A DNA stretch of 64,000 bases from positions 1 to 64,000 of the forward strand of contig CAUJHV010000049.1 in assembly GCA_963205115.1 (NCBI GenBank). Direction: 5' to 3'. Shown here piece after piece: positions 35,301 to 43,331 of the stretch. Below the pieces are notes generated by a model. The model had not been told where the DNA came from, searched no databases, and was given only the letters and a program-made list of their open reading frames with translations. A program made the position numbers and the translations under genes. This DNA is from Pseudomonadota bacterium (GTDB taxonomy: Bacteria; Pseudomonadota; Gammaproteobacteria; Burkholderiales; Burkholderiaceae_C). The stretch's first letter is position 1. Each line of letters starts with the position of its first letter.

Positions 35301-37737
35301 CGTCAGCGACAGCCTGCTCGTCGGCAGTGCGGACGTGACCGTCAGCGTGGCCCTGCCGCCCAATCTGGCTCCGGTCGTGAGCTGCCCCGCCACCCTGAAC
35401 GGCAGCACGCAGCAGGAAGTGGCCATCAGCTGCACGACCACGGACGACGGACAGCCCGCCGGCAAGGCGCTGGTGCCGTCCTGGACCCAGGTTTCCGGCC
35501 CCGCCACGCTGACCCTGGGCGGCGCGGCGACGCTGGGCGCCCGGTTCACGCCCACGGTGGCCGGCACCTACCGCCTGCGCCTGGCGGTGGGCGATACCTT
35601 GCTGACCGGCAGCGCCGATGTCACCGTCACCGTCTCGCTGCCGCCGAACCAGGCGCCGAGCGTGACCTGCCCGGCCACGCTCAGCGGCCTGAACCGGCAG
35701 GAGATCGTCGTCACCTGCACCGCGCGGGACGACGGGCAGCCCGCCGGCAGCTCGCTGCGTCCGAGCTGGACCGTGCTGTCCAGCGCCGGCACGACAAACC
35801 TCATCGGCGCCGACACCTTCAGCGTGCGCTTCACGCCCACGAAGACGGGTGCCTACCGCCTGCGCTTCGCCGTGACCGACGGGGCCCTGCCGACGACGGC
35901 CGACGTGGCCATCACGGTGAGCGCACCGCCCAACCTGGTTCCGCGGCTGACCTGCCCGTCGCTGGTCAACGGAACCGTCGGACAGGCGACTTCCGTCGCC
36001 TGCAGCGCCAGCGACGATGGAGAGCCCGAAGGCGCCGTCCTGAGCTACGCCTGGAGCGTCGTGTCCGGTCCCCAGACGCCGGTGCTGACCGGCGCGGGTT
36101 CGGCCAACGCGCGCTTCACGCCCACCCAGGTGGGCAGCTACCTGCTGAGACTCACGGTCAGCGACACCCAGCTGACGGCGAGCGCCGATGTCACCGTCCA
36201 GATCGCGGCCCTGCCCAATGCCGCGCCGGTGCTGACTTGCCCGGCCAGCCAGAACGGCCAGACCGGCAGCGATGTCGTCGTGCAATGCACCGTCACCGAC
36301 GACGGCCTGCCGGCGGGCGGCAGCCTGGCGCCCAGCTGGTCACTGGAGTCGTCCCCCGGGGCGGTGACGCTGGACAACAGGAACACGCTGGCGGTTCGTT
36401 TCCGGCCTGCGGCAGCCGGGCTGTATGCCCTGAAGCTCACCGTCAGCGACGGCGACCGAAGCAGCGAAGCGCAGGTGCGGGTGACGGTCACGGTGCCGCC
36501 CAACCAGGCGCCGCGGGTCACGTGCCCCAGCACCGCCAGCGGGACCGTGGGCACCGCAGTCAACCTCTCCTGCACGGTCACGGATGACGGTCAGCCCACG
36601 GCGGCCGCGCCCGCTCTCGCCTGGAGCACGGTCAGTTCACCGGCCACGGTCACCTTCAGTGCGCCTTCCCTGGCATCGACCAGCTTCACGCCAAGTGCGA
36701 CTGGCAGCTATCGCGTGCGCCTGACGGCCAGCGACACCCAACTGTCCGCCGCAGCGGAAGTGGTGGTCACGGTGACGCCACCGCCCAACGTCGCCCCCAC
36801 CGTGACCTGCCCGGCCTCTGTGAGCGTGCGTGTGAACCGGCCGCTGTCGGTCAGCTGCACGTTCACGGACGATGGCCTGCCCGCGGGCAGCACCCTCACG
36901 CCCTCGTGGAGCTGGACGCTCGGCCCGGCCAGCCCGGCGCTGACACCTGCCGGCAGCACCTCCGTCGGCGCAACGCCTACCGTGGAAGGCACCTACCGGC
37001 TGCGGCTCTCGGTGTCCGACGGTCTCCTGTCCGGCACCGGCGAGGTGGAAGTCCGTGTCCTGCCGCCCATCACCTGGCGCATCCATCCGCTGGGCGCGTC
37101 CATCGTCAACGGCTGGGGCGGCCAGCAGAGCTTCCGTTATCCCTTGTGGACGAAGCTCGTGGACGCCCATGTCACGGTCGACATGGTGGGTTCGACCACG
37201 GCCGTGGACGGCGGCACCCCGGTCTACCCGGACTACAAGGGCCTGGTCTTCGATCGGCAGCACGAGGGTCACTCAGGCTTCACCACGGGGCAGATTGCCT
37301 CCAACCTGTCCGCCTGGATGGCCAACTACGTGTCGGATGTGACGGTCTTCCACGCGGGCACCAACGACCTGCTGCAGCGCGGGCAGGCGGCCATCGATCC
37401 GGCGCTGCTCAACCTGAACAGCATCGTGCAGACCTTGCGCGCCAAGAATGCCGACGTGCAGGTCTACGTGGCCAAGCTGATTCCGGTGGATCCGACGAAC
37501 CCCGCCTGGCCGTTGACTGGCGACTATTCGCAGACGCCTGCGCACATCGTGGCCTTCAACGACCGGCTGGCGGCCTGGGCCGCGAGCGTCAGCACCTCAC
37601 GCTCGCCGGTGCGCATCGTCGACCTGCATACCGGCTTCAACGCCAAGACGGACACCTTTGACGGCATCCATCCCAACACCGCCGGTCAGGAGAAGATGGC
37701 CGAGGGCTTCTTCCGCGCCATCGTCGGCGGTCTTTGA
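32377..37737 (+). CDS. Giant lipoprotein: 16 Ig-like repeats and a C-terminal SGNH hydrolase domain
   Basis: A 1,786-residue predicted lipoprotein. The signal peptide ends with lipobox VSAC followed by a Gly run and an Ala/Pro/Ser linker. Residues about 58-1564 hold 16 Ig-like units of roughly 95 residues. The last ~220 residues are an SGNH/GDSL-type hydrolase: S1575 in LGASIVNGWGG, GTND at 1661-1664 and the DGIH motif with H1765. ATG 32377 is chosen because AAGGG lies 8 nt upstream; ATG 32371 is too close. It may be held on the outer membrane with the repeats projecting the esterase domain, for example onto an acetylated glycan; that role is inference. It lies between GST and ureD on opposite strands. 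Confidence 0.85.
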   Translation: MWRRAMAALCMTVAVSACGGGGGGSPDAATAPPSSGSSVMPTVQNVGTTEPDPASWLSCPSVVHTTQGQPVTLACEKLITELTLATEWSLVSAPSGFSLLPSGGLTVSFVATHVGEHRMQVRSVSGSAERVSSVVLHVDLPPNQAPSLGCPAEVTGQSAQAVLVSCTATDDGQPAGSTLASQWEVVTSPAPVTLGGAQTLEARFVPSAAGAYRLRLTTSDGGLASSADVLVTVKPPPNTPPSVTCPAAVQGTAGQDVAISCSATDDGQPAGATLSPRWVLVSAAGAAQLTGQESFNARLNATVPGEYRLRLTVGDGALVTSSEVAVTLAPPPNQAPTVSCPSKLSGRVQQELALTCSTSDDGQPAGKSLTTAWTHVSGPSTPTLTGAQATSASFTPTKAGTYRLRFTASDSALSASADVLVEVGAAPNLAPVVSCPASVTGRIQQPVAMTCTVKDDGQPADAVLAAAWTVVSSPASVALGGAQSLGASFTPTVPGTYRFRLRVSDGDQAGTADLVAEISLPPNQAPRLSCPTALTGTAGQAVSLSCTAADDGQPAGQALTPVWTQLSGVPLALMGANTLATAFTPTAAGSYRFMLSVSDSQLAATAEVAVTVDPPPNRAPVVTCPSQVSGHVGQEVGVSCTAVDDGLPTGSSLLPSWQFLTGPAPATLATPKTTGTRFTPTQPGTYKLRLGVSDGGLSSSADVDVVVTYPPKLAPSISCPTQLTGVAGVESTVACSAAPNGGAPGALLSYAWTLVSGPAVSLLDAGTDRVRLTPADAGTFRLRLTVTDGAFSSSSDVTLVAALPPNQAPRLTCPATLSGQAQQEVVIACTASDDGQPAGKSLVPAWTFVSGPVTPTLATPGTLTTRFTPAQAGTYRLALQVSDTVLSSTANVTVTVSPPPNQAPTVSCPSTFNGTTQQEVVITCTAADDGQPAGKTLVPTWSVTSAPATTTLATPGTLGTRFTPTQPGTYRLKLSVSDSLLVGSADVTVSVALPPNLAPVVSCPATLNGSTQQEVAISCTTTDDGQPAGKALVPSWTQVSGPATLTLGGAATLGARFTPTVAGTYRLRLAVGDTLLTGSADVTVTVSLPPNQAPSVTCPATLSGLNRQEIVVTCTARDDGQPAGSSLRPSWTVLSSAGTTNLIGADTFSVRFTPTKTGAYRLRFAVTDGALPTTADVAITVSAPPNLVPRLTCPSLVNGTVGQATSVACSASDDGEPEGAVLSYAWSVVSGPQTPVLTGAGSANARFTPTQVGSYLLRLTVSDTQLTASADVTVQIAALPNAAPVLTCPASQNGQTGSDVVVQCTVTDDGLPAGGSLAPSWSLESSPGAVTLDNRNTLAVRFRPAAAGLYALKLTVSDGDRSSEAQVRVTVTVPPNQAPRVTCPSTASGTVGTAVNLSCTVTDDGQPTAAAPALAWSTVSSPATVTFSAPSLASTSFTPSATGSYRVRLTASDTQLSAAAEVVVTVTPPPNVAPTVTCPASVSVRVNRPLSVSCTFTDDGLPAGSTLTPSWSWTLGPASPALTPAGSTSVGATPTVEGTYRLRLSVSDGLLSGTGEVEVRVLPPITWRIHPLGASIVNGWGGQQSFRYPLWTKLVDAHVTVDMVGSTTAVDGGTPVYPDYKGLVFDRQHEGHSGFTTGQIASNLSAWMANYVSDVTVFHAGTNDLLQRGQAAIDPALLNLNSIVQTLRAKNADVQVYVAKLIPVDPTNPAWPLTGDYSQTPAHIVAFNDRLAAWAASVSTSRSPVRIVDLHTGFNAKTDTFDGIHPNTAGQEKMAEGFFRAIVGGL
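32548..37068 (+). repeat. Array of 16 tandem ~285-nt units encoding Ig-like domains
   Basis: Each unit encodes one domain that runs from a PPN-x-AP hinge through a SCP/TCP motif, a second Cys about 16 residues later, a DDGQPAG block, a central Trp, and a final FTPT-x-x-GTYRLRL / VSD / ADVxVTV strand. The two Cys in every unit are positioned to pair within the unit. Units are similar but not identical; those near the middle (about 34.8-35.9 kb) share the most sequence, and the first and last are the most divergent. Such arrays change copy number by recombination. Confidence 0.9.
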
Positions 37738-37755
37738 GCCGGCGGGCCGTCGGCC

Positions 37756-38586
37756 TCAGGTTCGCCAGATGCGCGGCGGCTCCGCCGCCAGTGACCAGAG
37801 CTGCTCGCGCCAGCGGCCGCGCACGGCGGCCAGCAGCGTGAAGACGGGTTCCACCCGGTCGGCCAGCACCCGCAGCACCAGCACCCGCTCGTGCGGGCTG
37901 GTGCAGCCGGCCACGGCGGCCAGGGCGTTGTCTGCCAGTTCGGCCCGGGCGCTGTCCAGCAGCGCATCTCGCCGCGGTCGCTGCAGCGGCGTGCCGAAGC
38001 CTGCCCACAGCGTGCCCAGCACGCGCCGCCCGGCCCAGCCCAGCGGCGATTGCAGCAGGCGTGTGTCGCGCCCGTCCACGCGGCCGCGTTCGAGCCAGTG
38101 GCCCGGCATCTCCACGTGCTGCAGGAAGCGTCCGGCGTCGAACTGGTCGCCGGTCGCGGGCAGGCCCAGGGACAGGATGTCCCAGCCCATGGCCTCGGCG
38201 CCAGGATCGAGCTGCACCTGCAGGTGGTTCTCGGCGTCGCAGCCGCGGTGGGCAATCGTCTCCAGCGGCAGCCACTCCAGGCGTGCGCCCTCGGCCACGC
38301 GCAGCGTGCATCGCTGGCTCGCCAAAGGTCCGTCGCTGCGGTAGAAGCGTGTCGCCCCGGGGGTGGTCAGCAGGGCATGCGTTCCCGGCCCCAGCGTGAC
38401 ATCGATCTCGAGCACGTCGCCGCCGGCCAGGCCGCCGGGCGGATGCACCAGCACATGGTGGCAAATGCCCGGGCCTTCCGGGTAGAGGCTGCGCAGCACA
38501 CGCAGCGGACCCTCGTGACGGTCATGCGCGATCGTGCGCCCGCCGTCATGGCGGTAGTTGAGTTGCAGGTGGCCGCGCCAAGTCAT
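37756..38586 (-). CDS. ureD: Urease accessory protein UreD
   Basis: A 276-residue scaffold that binds apo-urease and, with UreF and UreG, forms the tunnel for nickel delivery. The family blocks are LNYRHDGGRTIAHDRHEGPLRV, ICHHVLVHPPGGLAGGD, TPGATRFYRSDG and ARLEWLPLETIAHRGC. Length and order are normal. It is on the same strand as the urease operon but 12.2 kb upstream of ureA, with the urt operon, a GST gene and the giant lipoprotein gene in between. The start is ATG 38584-38586. It converges with the giant lipoprotein gene, with an 18-nt gap. Confidence 0.94.
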   Translation of the reverse strand: MTWRGHLQLNYRHDGGRTIAHDRHEGPLRVLRSLYPEGPGICHHVLVHPPGGLAGGDVLEIDVTLGPGTHALLTTPGATRFYRSDGPLASQRCTLRVAEGARLEWLPLETIAHRGCDAENHLQVQLDPGAEAMGWDILSLGLPATGDQFDAGRFLQHVEMPGHWLERGRVDGRDTRLLQSPLGWAGRRVLGTLWAGFGTPLQRPRRDALLDSARAELADNALAAVAGCTSPHERVLVLRVLADRVEPVFTLLAAVRGRWREQLWSLAAEPPRIWRT

Positions 38587-38663
38587 CGCGCAAGCCTAAC
38601 GCCTGCCGCAGGCCGGCCGTGGCGAATGGCCCACGGACCGGGAACCTGCGGGGCCCGCGCGTG

Positions 38664-39698
38664 TCAGCGGCGCACGCGGCGACGCCGGACGACAGTGCCG
38701 ACGATGGCGACACCCGCGAGCATCATCAGCCAGCTGGTCGGCTCGGGGACGGCGGTGACATTGAGCTGCAGGGTCTCGACGTTCATGTTGCGTCCCACGC
38801 CCACCAGCCCGGGATTGGCCGAGTCGCCCACCGTCAGGGTGAAGACCGCTGACACCGGGTACGCGGAGCCGCCCAGGTAGCTGATCACACCGTCTGCGAA
38901 GTCACCGCCAACGATGTTTGCAAAGGTGTTCGGCAGCGAGAAGTACGAGCAGCCCGGGCCCGCGCAGCCGATGCCGGTGATGTCCAGGTCGAAGACCCCG
39001 GCGCCGTTGTAGATGCTGATGTTCTGCGCGCCGGCTGCCGGCCCGAAGGTCAGGTTCAGCGCGTTCAGCATGCCCACGCCAAAGCCGCCATCGGCGTGTG
39101 GAGTCGTCGAGTAGCCGTACTCCACATCCGCCGTGAATGCGGCGGGGTTGCCGGTGAGCGTGCCGCCCCCCAGGGCGATCTTGTTCACCGTGGTGGTCGC
39201 GCTGACGGATCCGGCCGCAACGAAGGTGCTGGGTCCGACGCTGTAGAAGTCGCCCAGCGAGCTCGGGTTCACGATGCCCGTGGGGGTGTTGAACGGACCG
39301 GAGTTGCTCAGCCCGGGCCGAACGAACGGCAGCAGGGGCTCGCCGCTGACCGAGGTGCCGCCCAGTGTGGCGGTGACGGCAACGCTGGCGCCGCCGGTCA
39401 CGGGAAGGGGAACGCCCAGGACGCTGACGGAGCCGCTGAAGTTCATCGAGACGTTGCTCACCTGCGCCGCGAAGGACATGCCGGTGAGGACATCGGGGCC
39501 GCTGTAGCGCGCCACGTCGAAGGTGCTGCCCACGGGCGCACTGACCGTGAAGGTGCCGGGGCTGCCGTTGCTGTCGGCGGTGGCCGGAAGGTCGATGGAC
39601 CCGGTGGTGCTCGTGGCGGCAACGGCCGCGGGCGCGAAGGCGGCCAGCGCGGCGCTCATCACGAGACTCAGGGGAGTGAGGCGGCTCAGGATGTTCAT
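38664..39698 (-). CDS. PEP-CTERM sorting-domain protein
   Basis: A 344-residue secreted protein. It has a signal peptide (LVMSAALAAFAPAAVAA), a Gly/Ser/Thr-rich beta-type body with no recognised enzyme motif, and the exosortase tail at residues 317-344: VPEP, a hydrophobic span WLMMLAGVAIVGTVV and the basic RRRRVRR end. Such proteins are processed by exosortases, here plausibly XrtB at 11.9-12.8 kb, and are linked to exopolysaccharide and floc formation. ATG 39696-39698 has GGGAGA 5 nt upstream, so the longer frame is rejected. It has two Cys in GCAGPGC near residue 253. Confidence 0.92.
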   Translation of the reverse strand: MNILSRLTPLSLVMSAALAAFAPAAVAATSTTGSIDLPATADSNGSPGTFTVSAPVGSTFDVARYSGPDVLTGMSFAAQVSNVSMNFSGSVSVLGVPLPVTGGASVAVTATLGGTSVSGEPLLPFVRPGLSNSGPFNTPTGIVNPSSLGDFYSVGPSTFVAAGSVSATTTVNKIALGGGTLTGNPAAFTADVEYGYSTTPHADGGFGVGMLNALNLTFGPAAGAQNISIYNGAGVFDLDITGIGCAGPGCSYFSLPNTFANIVGGDFADGVISYLGGSAYPVSAVFTLTVGDSANPGLVGVGRNMNVETLQLNVTAVPEPTSWLMMLAGVAIVGTVVRRRRVRR

Positions 39699-39772
39699 GG
39701 GGTCTCCCGTCGGACCTTGGCGCGTCCGCAGATATGTTTGAAAAGGGCTGCGTCGTGATTGTTTTGACGACT

Positions 39773-39787
39773 GCCCCCAAACCGCCA
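39773..39787 (-). promoter_or_regulatory. Candidate sigma-54 site upstream of the PEP-CTERM gene
   Basis: Read leftward, TGGCGGT-TTGG-GGGC has GG and GC at the correct 10-nt spacing but mismatches in the rest of the -24 and -12 blocks. It would give a leader of about 63 nt. RpoN control of PEP-CTERM genes is reported for related floc-forming bacteria, which is the reason to list it; alone the match is weak. Confidence 0.3.
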
Positions 39788-39921
39788 CATTCACTCGCGG
39801 GGTGCATGTGGCACGGGAGTCGAAATCGGGGCTGCTACCCCCTTCAGAGTGACATGCCTGGGCGAATCATTTCACCCGTCAGAGCCTCTGGCGTCGTGCG
39901 ACGCACCGAAGGCCCGTGCAA

Positions 39922-40611
39922 TCAGCGTCCAGCGTCAGCCGTCGGCGCTTCGTCTTGGCTCGAGAAGCGGACTCCGAACGGTCCCGCCAGCTCGTTGATT
40001 GCACGGCGCTGGCTTGCAGTGCCTCGTGCATAGAGCCTCACCACCCAATCGCGTACGGAATCGGGCCAGGCCGTCCAGTGGCGAAGAACCAGGGTCAGCA
40101 TGAGTTGCTGGACGTGGCTCTCGTTCGGCCCCAACTGGATGGCACGCTCGGCGGCCTGGTGCATGGGTGGCCCCAATTTGCCGGACTCTTCCAGCGTGTT
40201 GGCCAAGAGTGCCCAGACCAACGGATCGCTGGCGCGCAAGTCGAGGCTGAGACGGTAGTGTTGCTCGGCCAGCGCCAGCCAGGCTGTGCGTTCGCTGTCA
40301 ACGGCCCAGTCTTGTACCGAAGCCACGCGGTACATGTTCCCGATGAGCTCGTGCAGCAAGGGGTCGCGAGGCTGAATCTCTGCCGACTCCAGCAGCGCCG
40401 AGGCCACTTCAGTCCAATGACTCCTCTCACGTGGCTTGCTGGCGCCGCTGCTCCATTGCTGGACGAGCTGCCGTTCGCCAAGCGTCGGCAGTTCGGCGCG
40501 CAGTTGAGGCCACGCCGTCGAGAAGACCCACGCACTGACCGCCAGCACGACAACCGGCAAGCCCCACATGGGCGCGCGGGGCCGCTCTGCCGGCGAAACG
40601 CCACCCGTCAC
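39922..40611 (-). CDS. Membrane-anchored TPR-like protein
   Basis: A 229-residue protein with an N-terminal membrane span (MWGLPVVVLAVSAWVFSTAW) and a helical C-terminal part that looks like tetratricopeptide repeats: residues about 55-170 have the alternating small/large helix pattern (LLHELIGNMYRVA, AEQHYRLSLDLRASDPLVWALLANTLEES). The GTG start at 40609-40611 overlaps the stop of the PHP phosphatase gene (GTGA), so the two are translationally coupled. A partner role in exopolysaccharide assembly or kinase/phosphatase signalling is likely from context only. An in-frame ATG 42 nt later is an alternative start. Confidence 0.68.
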   Translation of the reverse strand: MTGGVSPAERPRAPMWGLPVVVLAVSAWVFSTAWPQLRAELPTLGERQLVQQWSSGASKPRERSHWTEVASALLESAEIQPRDPLLHELIGNMYRVASVQDWAVDSERTAWLALAEQHYRLSLDLRASDPLVWALLANTLEESGKLGPPMHQAAERAIQLGPNESHVQQLMLTLVLRHWTAWPDSVRDWVVRLYARGTASQRRAINELAGPFGVRFSSQDEAPTADAGR

Positions 40612-41357
40612 AGGCTGCCTGCGCTGGTCTGCGCGACCGCAACACCAGCCAGCTCGGCGGGTCCCGCCGACGTCAGCTGGTGTGCCTTCGAAGCGCCGTA
40701 CTCGCGCACGAGCCAGTCACGGGCCTGCGTCATGCGGGGTTTGCGACCGCCGAGGTTGTGTGCGTCGGTGGCGACTGCATGCACGTAGCCAAAGTCCAGC
40801 AGGCTGCGCGCTGCTGCTTGAACGCGCGGGCCGAAATGTCCGGACAGGGATGCGGCGGTCAACTGCATGCGGCAACCCATCCGCGCAAAGGCTGTCATCC
40901 GCCGCGGATCGTCCATCACCATCCGGTTGCGTTCGGGATGCACGATGATGGGTCGAACGCCGTGATTCAAGAGACGATCGACAAGACGGTCGGCGCCCAC
41001 GGGAATCTGTCCGTCCGGCAATTCCAGCAGCATCGTCTTTCGACCGTCGCTCTGTACGCCCAGGAAAGGGATCTCATCTCGCTCCAGCAGTGCGATGACC
41101 TCCGGGCCCAGGCGCACCTCACCCGCGAAAGACAGGCCCAGGTCGATGTCGGCCTCGAGCAACCGACGCCGGAACGCGGCGAAGGCCTCCGCAATGCTGC
41201 GGCGATTGTTTGCGTATCGGCCAGGAAAGACGTGCGGCGTGCACACGACGTGCGTGATGCCGTCTTGGACGAGCGCCTGGGCGAGCATCAACGCCTCGGC
41301 CTCGTCCCTGGGGCCATCGTCGATGCCGGGCAGGAGGTGGCAGTGGATGTCAATCAT
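40608..41357 (-). CDS. PHP-type protein-tyrosine phosphatase (YwqE/CpsB family)
   Basis: A 249-residue manganese-dependent phosphatase. The PHP metal motifs are all present: DIHCHLLPGIDDGP at the N-terminus, CTPHVFPGRY, the Glu in AGEVRLGP, IVHPERNRM, and TDAHNLGGR near the C-terminus. Family members dephosphorylate bacterial tyrosine kinases that control capsule or exopolysaccharide synthesis; the only BY-kinase in the window is EpsG at 12.8-13.8 kb. ATG 41355-41357 fits the family's N-terminus exactly. The gene is followed by the coupled TPR-like gene. Confidence 0.9.
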   Translation of the reverse strand: MIDIHCHLLPGIDDGPRDEAEALMLAQALVQDGITHVVCTPHVFPGRYANNRRSIAEAFAAFRRRLLEADIDLGLSFAGEVRLGPEVIALLERDEIPFLGVQSDGRKTMLLELPDGQIPVGADRLVDRLLNHGVRPIIVHPERNRMVMDDPRRMTAFARMGCRMQLTAASLSGHFGPRVQAAARSLLDFGYVHAVATDAHNLGGRKPRMTQARDWLVREYGASKAHQLTSAGPAELAGVAVAQTSAGSL

Positions 41358-41522
41358 CGGTGCCAGGAAGCTTGGTGGGCTGAGCGCGACTCGAGCGCAG
41401 CGGATGCAAAGAGGTCAACGTTTGGCCCAAGACGCAGCGAAGCCGGCTGGGCGATGCCGAGCCGGCTCTGGAGGTTGTGCGGCTCAGGGCAGGGTGCCGA
41501 GCCGGCGATTGCCCAAGCGTGG

Positions 41523-41750
41523 TTAGACGCGGCTGGGCGGCACGCGCGGCGGGCAAACCGCTGGCTTGGGCTTCACGGTGGTGACCACCGTGTACTTGGC
41601 CACCGGGGCATAGCTCACCACCACCGGCGCGGCCTTGGCCGGAGGGGTCTTGGCCGGAGGGGTCTTGGCAGTAGCGGCCAGGGCGGGCATTGCGAAACCC
41701 AGCGCAGTGGCCAAGAGAACCAATTTCGTCTGCATTCTCATTTTCATCAT
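41523..41750 (-). CDS. Small secreted Pro/Lys-rich protein (unknown)
   Basis: A 75-residue predicted protein with a clear signal peptide (LVLLATALGFAMPALAA) and a mature part of only about 50 residues that is rich in Pro, Lys, Ala and Val, with two copies of a KTPPA unit. The second copy is a 15-nt tandem duplication at 41635-41664. GGGAG lies upstream; the second ATG (41745-41747) has the better 7-nt spacing, the first only 4 nt. I recognise no family. It may be a periplasmic or surface peptide. It is divergent from the second polysaccharide locus. Confidence 0.6.
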   Translation of the reverse strand: MMKMRMQTKLVLLATALGFAMPALAATAKTPPAKTPPAKAAPVVVSYAPVAKYTVVTTVKPKPAVCPPRVPPSRV

Positions 41751-42037
41751 CCGACTCCCGTGAAGCGCTAAACAAACTGTGTGTGAGGGGCACGTTAGCA
41801 GCGCCCCTAGATTGTCGTCAATTGCGAGAAAGCGCCTGAGCCCCCTATTGGAAACAACATGTTTCGCGGCCCCTCAAGCGGGGGGTGTCTTGCAACAACG
41901 TCGGGATCGACGTGCGGGAATGCACGGATAGAGTGCTACTCATGTGAAGGATTGGGCGGCGCCATTAGGGGCGTTGGGCATTGATTGTCCGCATCGATCG
42001 GACGGCATGCCACGTTCATCTGGGGAGTTCTCGATTC

Positions 42038-43207
42038 ATGTTGTTTTCACTCGTCATTTCCGTGGCGTCGCTCTCACTTGCCGTCGCGGTCCTGGTGGTG
42101 CTCACGGGTCCGCTGCATGCGCGCTGGTCGGCTGACCGTGCAGGTCAGGGGATCCAGAAACACCATCACGGCTCGCCGCCCCGCGTGGGCTTGATCCCCA
42201 TTCTGGCGGGTTGTGTGCTGGCTGCCGTTCTGCTAACGCGTTCGCCTCGCGTCGATGGCGCCGATGTCCTGTTTGCCCAGCTGCTGATGTGCGGCCTGCC
42301 CGCCGCGGCCATGGGGCTGCTGGAGGACGTCACCAAGAGCGTCCGCGCCCGCTGGCGCATGCTGGCGCCCATGCTGGGCTGTGCCGCCGCCATGTGGCTG
42401 CTCAATGCGGTGGTGCCCAGCACCTCGATCCCTTTTGTCGACGCACTCCTCGCCTGGTGGCCGGTGGCGGCGGCGCTGACGCTGTTGCTGGTGGTGGGCT
42501 TTACCCAGGCCATGAACATCGTGGACGGGCTGAACGGCCTGGCCAGCGGTTTGGCCATGACGATGCTGGCCGTGACCGCTGTGGTGGCCTACCGTGTGGA
42601 CGACATGGCCGTGCTGGTGATCGCGCTGGTGCTGATGGCCTCCATCCTCGGCTTCTTCGTCCTCAACTTCCCGTCCGGGCGCCTGTTCCTGGGTGACGGT
42701 GGCGCCTACTTCCTCGGCTTCATGCTGGTGGAACTGTGGATCCTGCTGGTCATGCGCAACCCGGGCGAGGTGTCTCCGTGGTTCATCGTGGCCCTGGCGG
42801 CCCACCCCACCATCGAGACCGTCTTCAGCATCATTCGGCGCAAGGCGCTGCGCCACCGGCCGCGCAATGCCACGGCGCCCGACCGCCTGCACCTGCACAC
42901 CCTTGTCATGCGCCGGCGCAGCCGGCCTCTGATGGGGCGCGATGTGCGCCGCAACTGGCCCTGGATGCCCAATGCCCTGGCTTCCGCCGCGCTGCAGCTA
43001 CAGGCCACCGTGTTCATGGTGCTGGCTGCGTTGAACCCGGCCAGCCTGTGGTGGAGCGTGTTCGTGCTTGCCGTGGCCACGCTGGCCTACCTGATGGTCT
43101 TTCGCCGCATTGCGCTGTTCCGTGGGCGTTTCAGCGCCAGGCTGGCGCGGCCGGCCGTGCGGCCCAAGCCTATGTCTGCCCAGGCTGCCAAGGGGCTGCC
43201 TTCATGA
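42038..43207 (+). CDS. Undecaprenyl-phosphate sugar-1-phosphate transferase (WecA/MraY family)
   Basis: A 389-residue polytopic membrane enzyme of the PNPT family with about 10-11 spans. Family blocks include KHHHGSPPRVGLIPI near the N-terminus, the catalytic/Mg-binding GLLEDV-type and NIVDGLNGLASG motifs, LNFPSGRLFLGDGGAYFLG and the HLHTLVMRRR loop. It would put the first sugar-1-phosphate on undecaprenyl phosphate and so start the glycan of the 42-64 kb locus. ATG 42038 has GGGGAG 11 nt upstream. GlcNAc-1-P is the usual substrate but others occur. It opens the locus, ahead of the RfaH-like gene. Confidence 0.88.
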   Translation: MLFSLVISVASLSLAVAVLVVLTGPLHARWSADRAGQGIQKHHHGSPPRVGLIPILAGCVLAAVLLTRSPRVDGADVLFAQLLMCGLPAAAMGLLEDVTKSVRARWRMLAPMLGCAAAMWLLNAVVPSTSIPFVDALLAWWPVAAALTLLLVVGFTQAMNIVDGLNGLASGLAMTMLAVTAVVAYRVDDMAVLVIALVLMASILGFFVLNFPSGRLFLGDGGAYFLGFMLVELWILLVMRNPGEVSPWFIVALAAHPTIETVFSIIRRKALRHRPRNATAPDRLHLHTLVMRRRSRPLMGRDVRRNWPWMPNALASAALQLQATVFMVLAALNPASLWWSVFVLAVATLAYLMVFRRIALFRGRFSARLARPAVRPKPMSAQAAKGLPS

Positions 43208-43331
43208 GGTATCGGCTTGCCGCCGTTTGGCGATCCCCATGTTTCAGGATGGACGGTCCTTCCTGAGTCCGCAGAATCGATGGCCAACGAGCCCTTAGAG
43301 CGTCACTAACGCCGAAAATCAGGAGGACACC

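Noticed and set aside
33790..36285. 831-codon minus-strand open frame opposite the Ig-repeat gene
   Set aside because: It repeats with the same period as the Ig units and has no domain; it is an antisense shadow.
32314..37737. Regular DNA periodicity that could suggest a CRISPR or satellite array
   Set aside because: The period is about 285 nt, the frame is open throughout and the units encode similar Ig-like domains, so it is a coding repeat.
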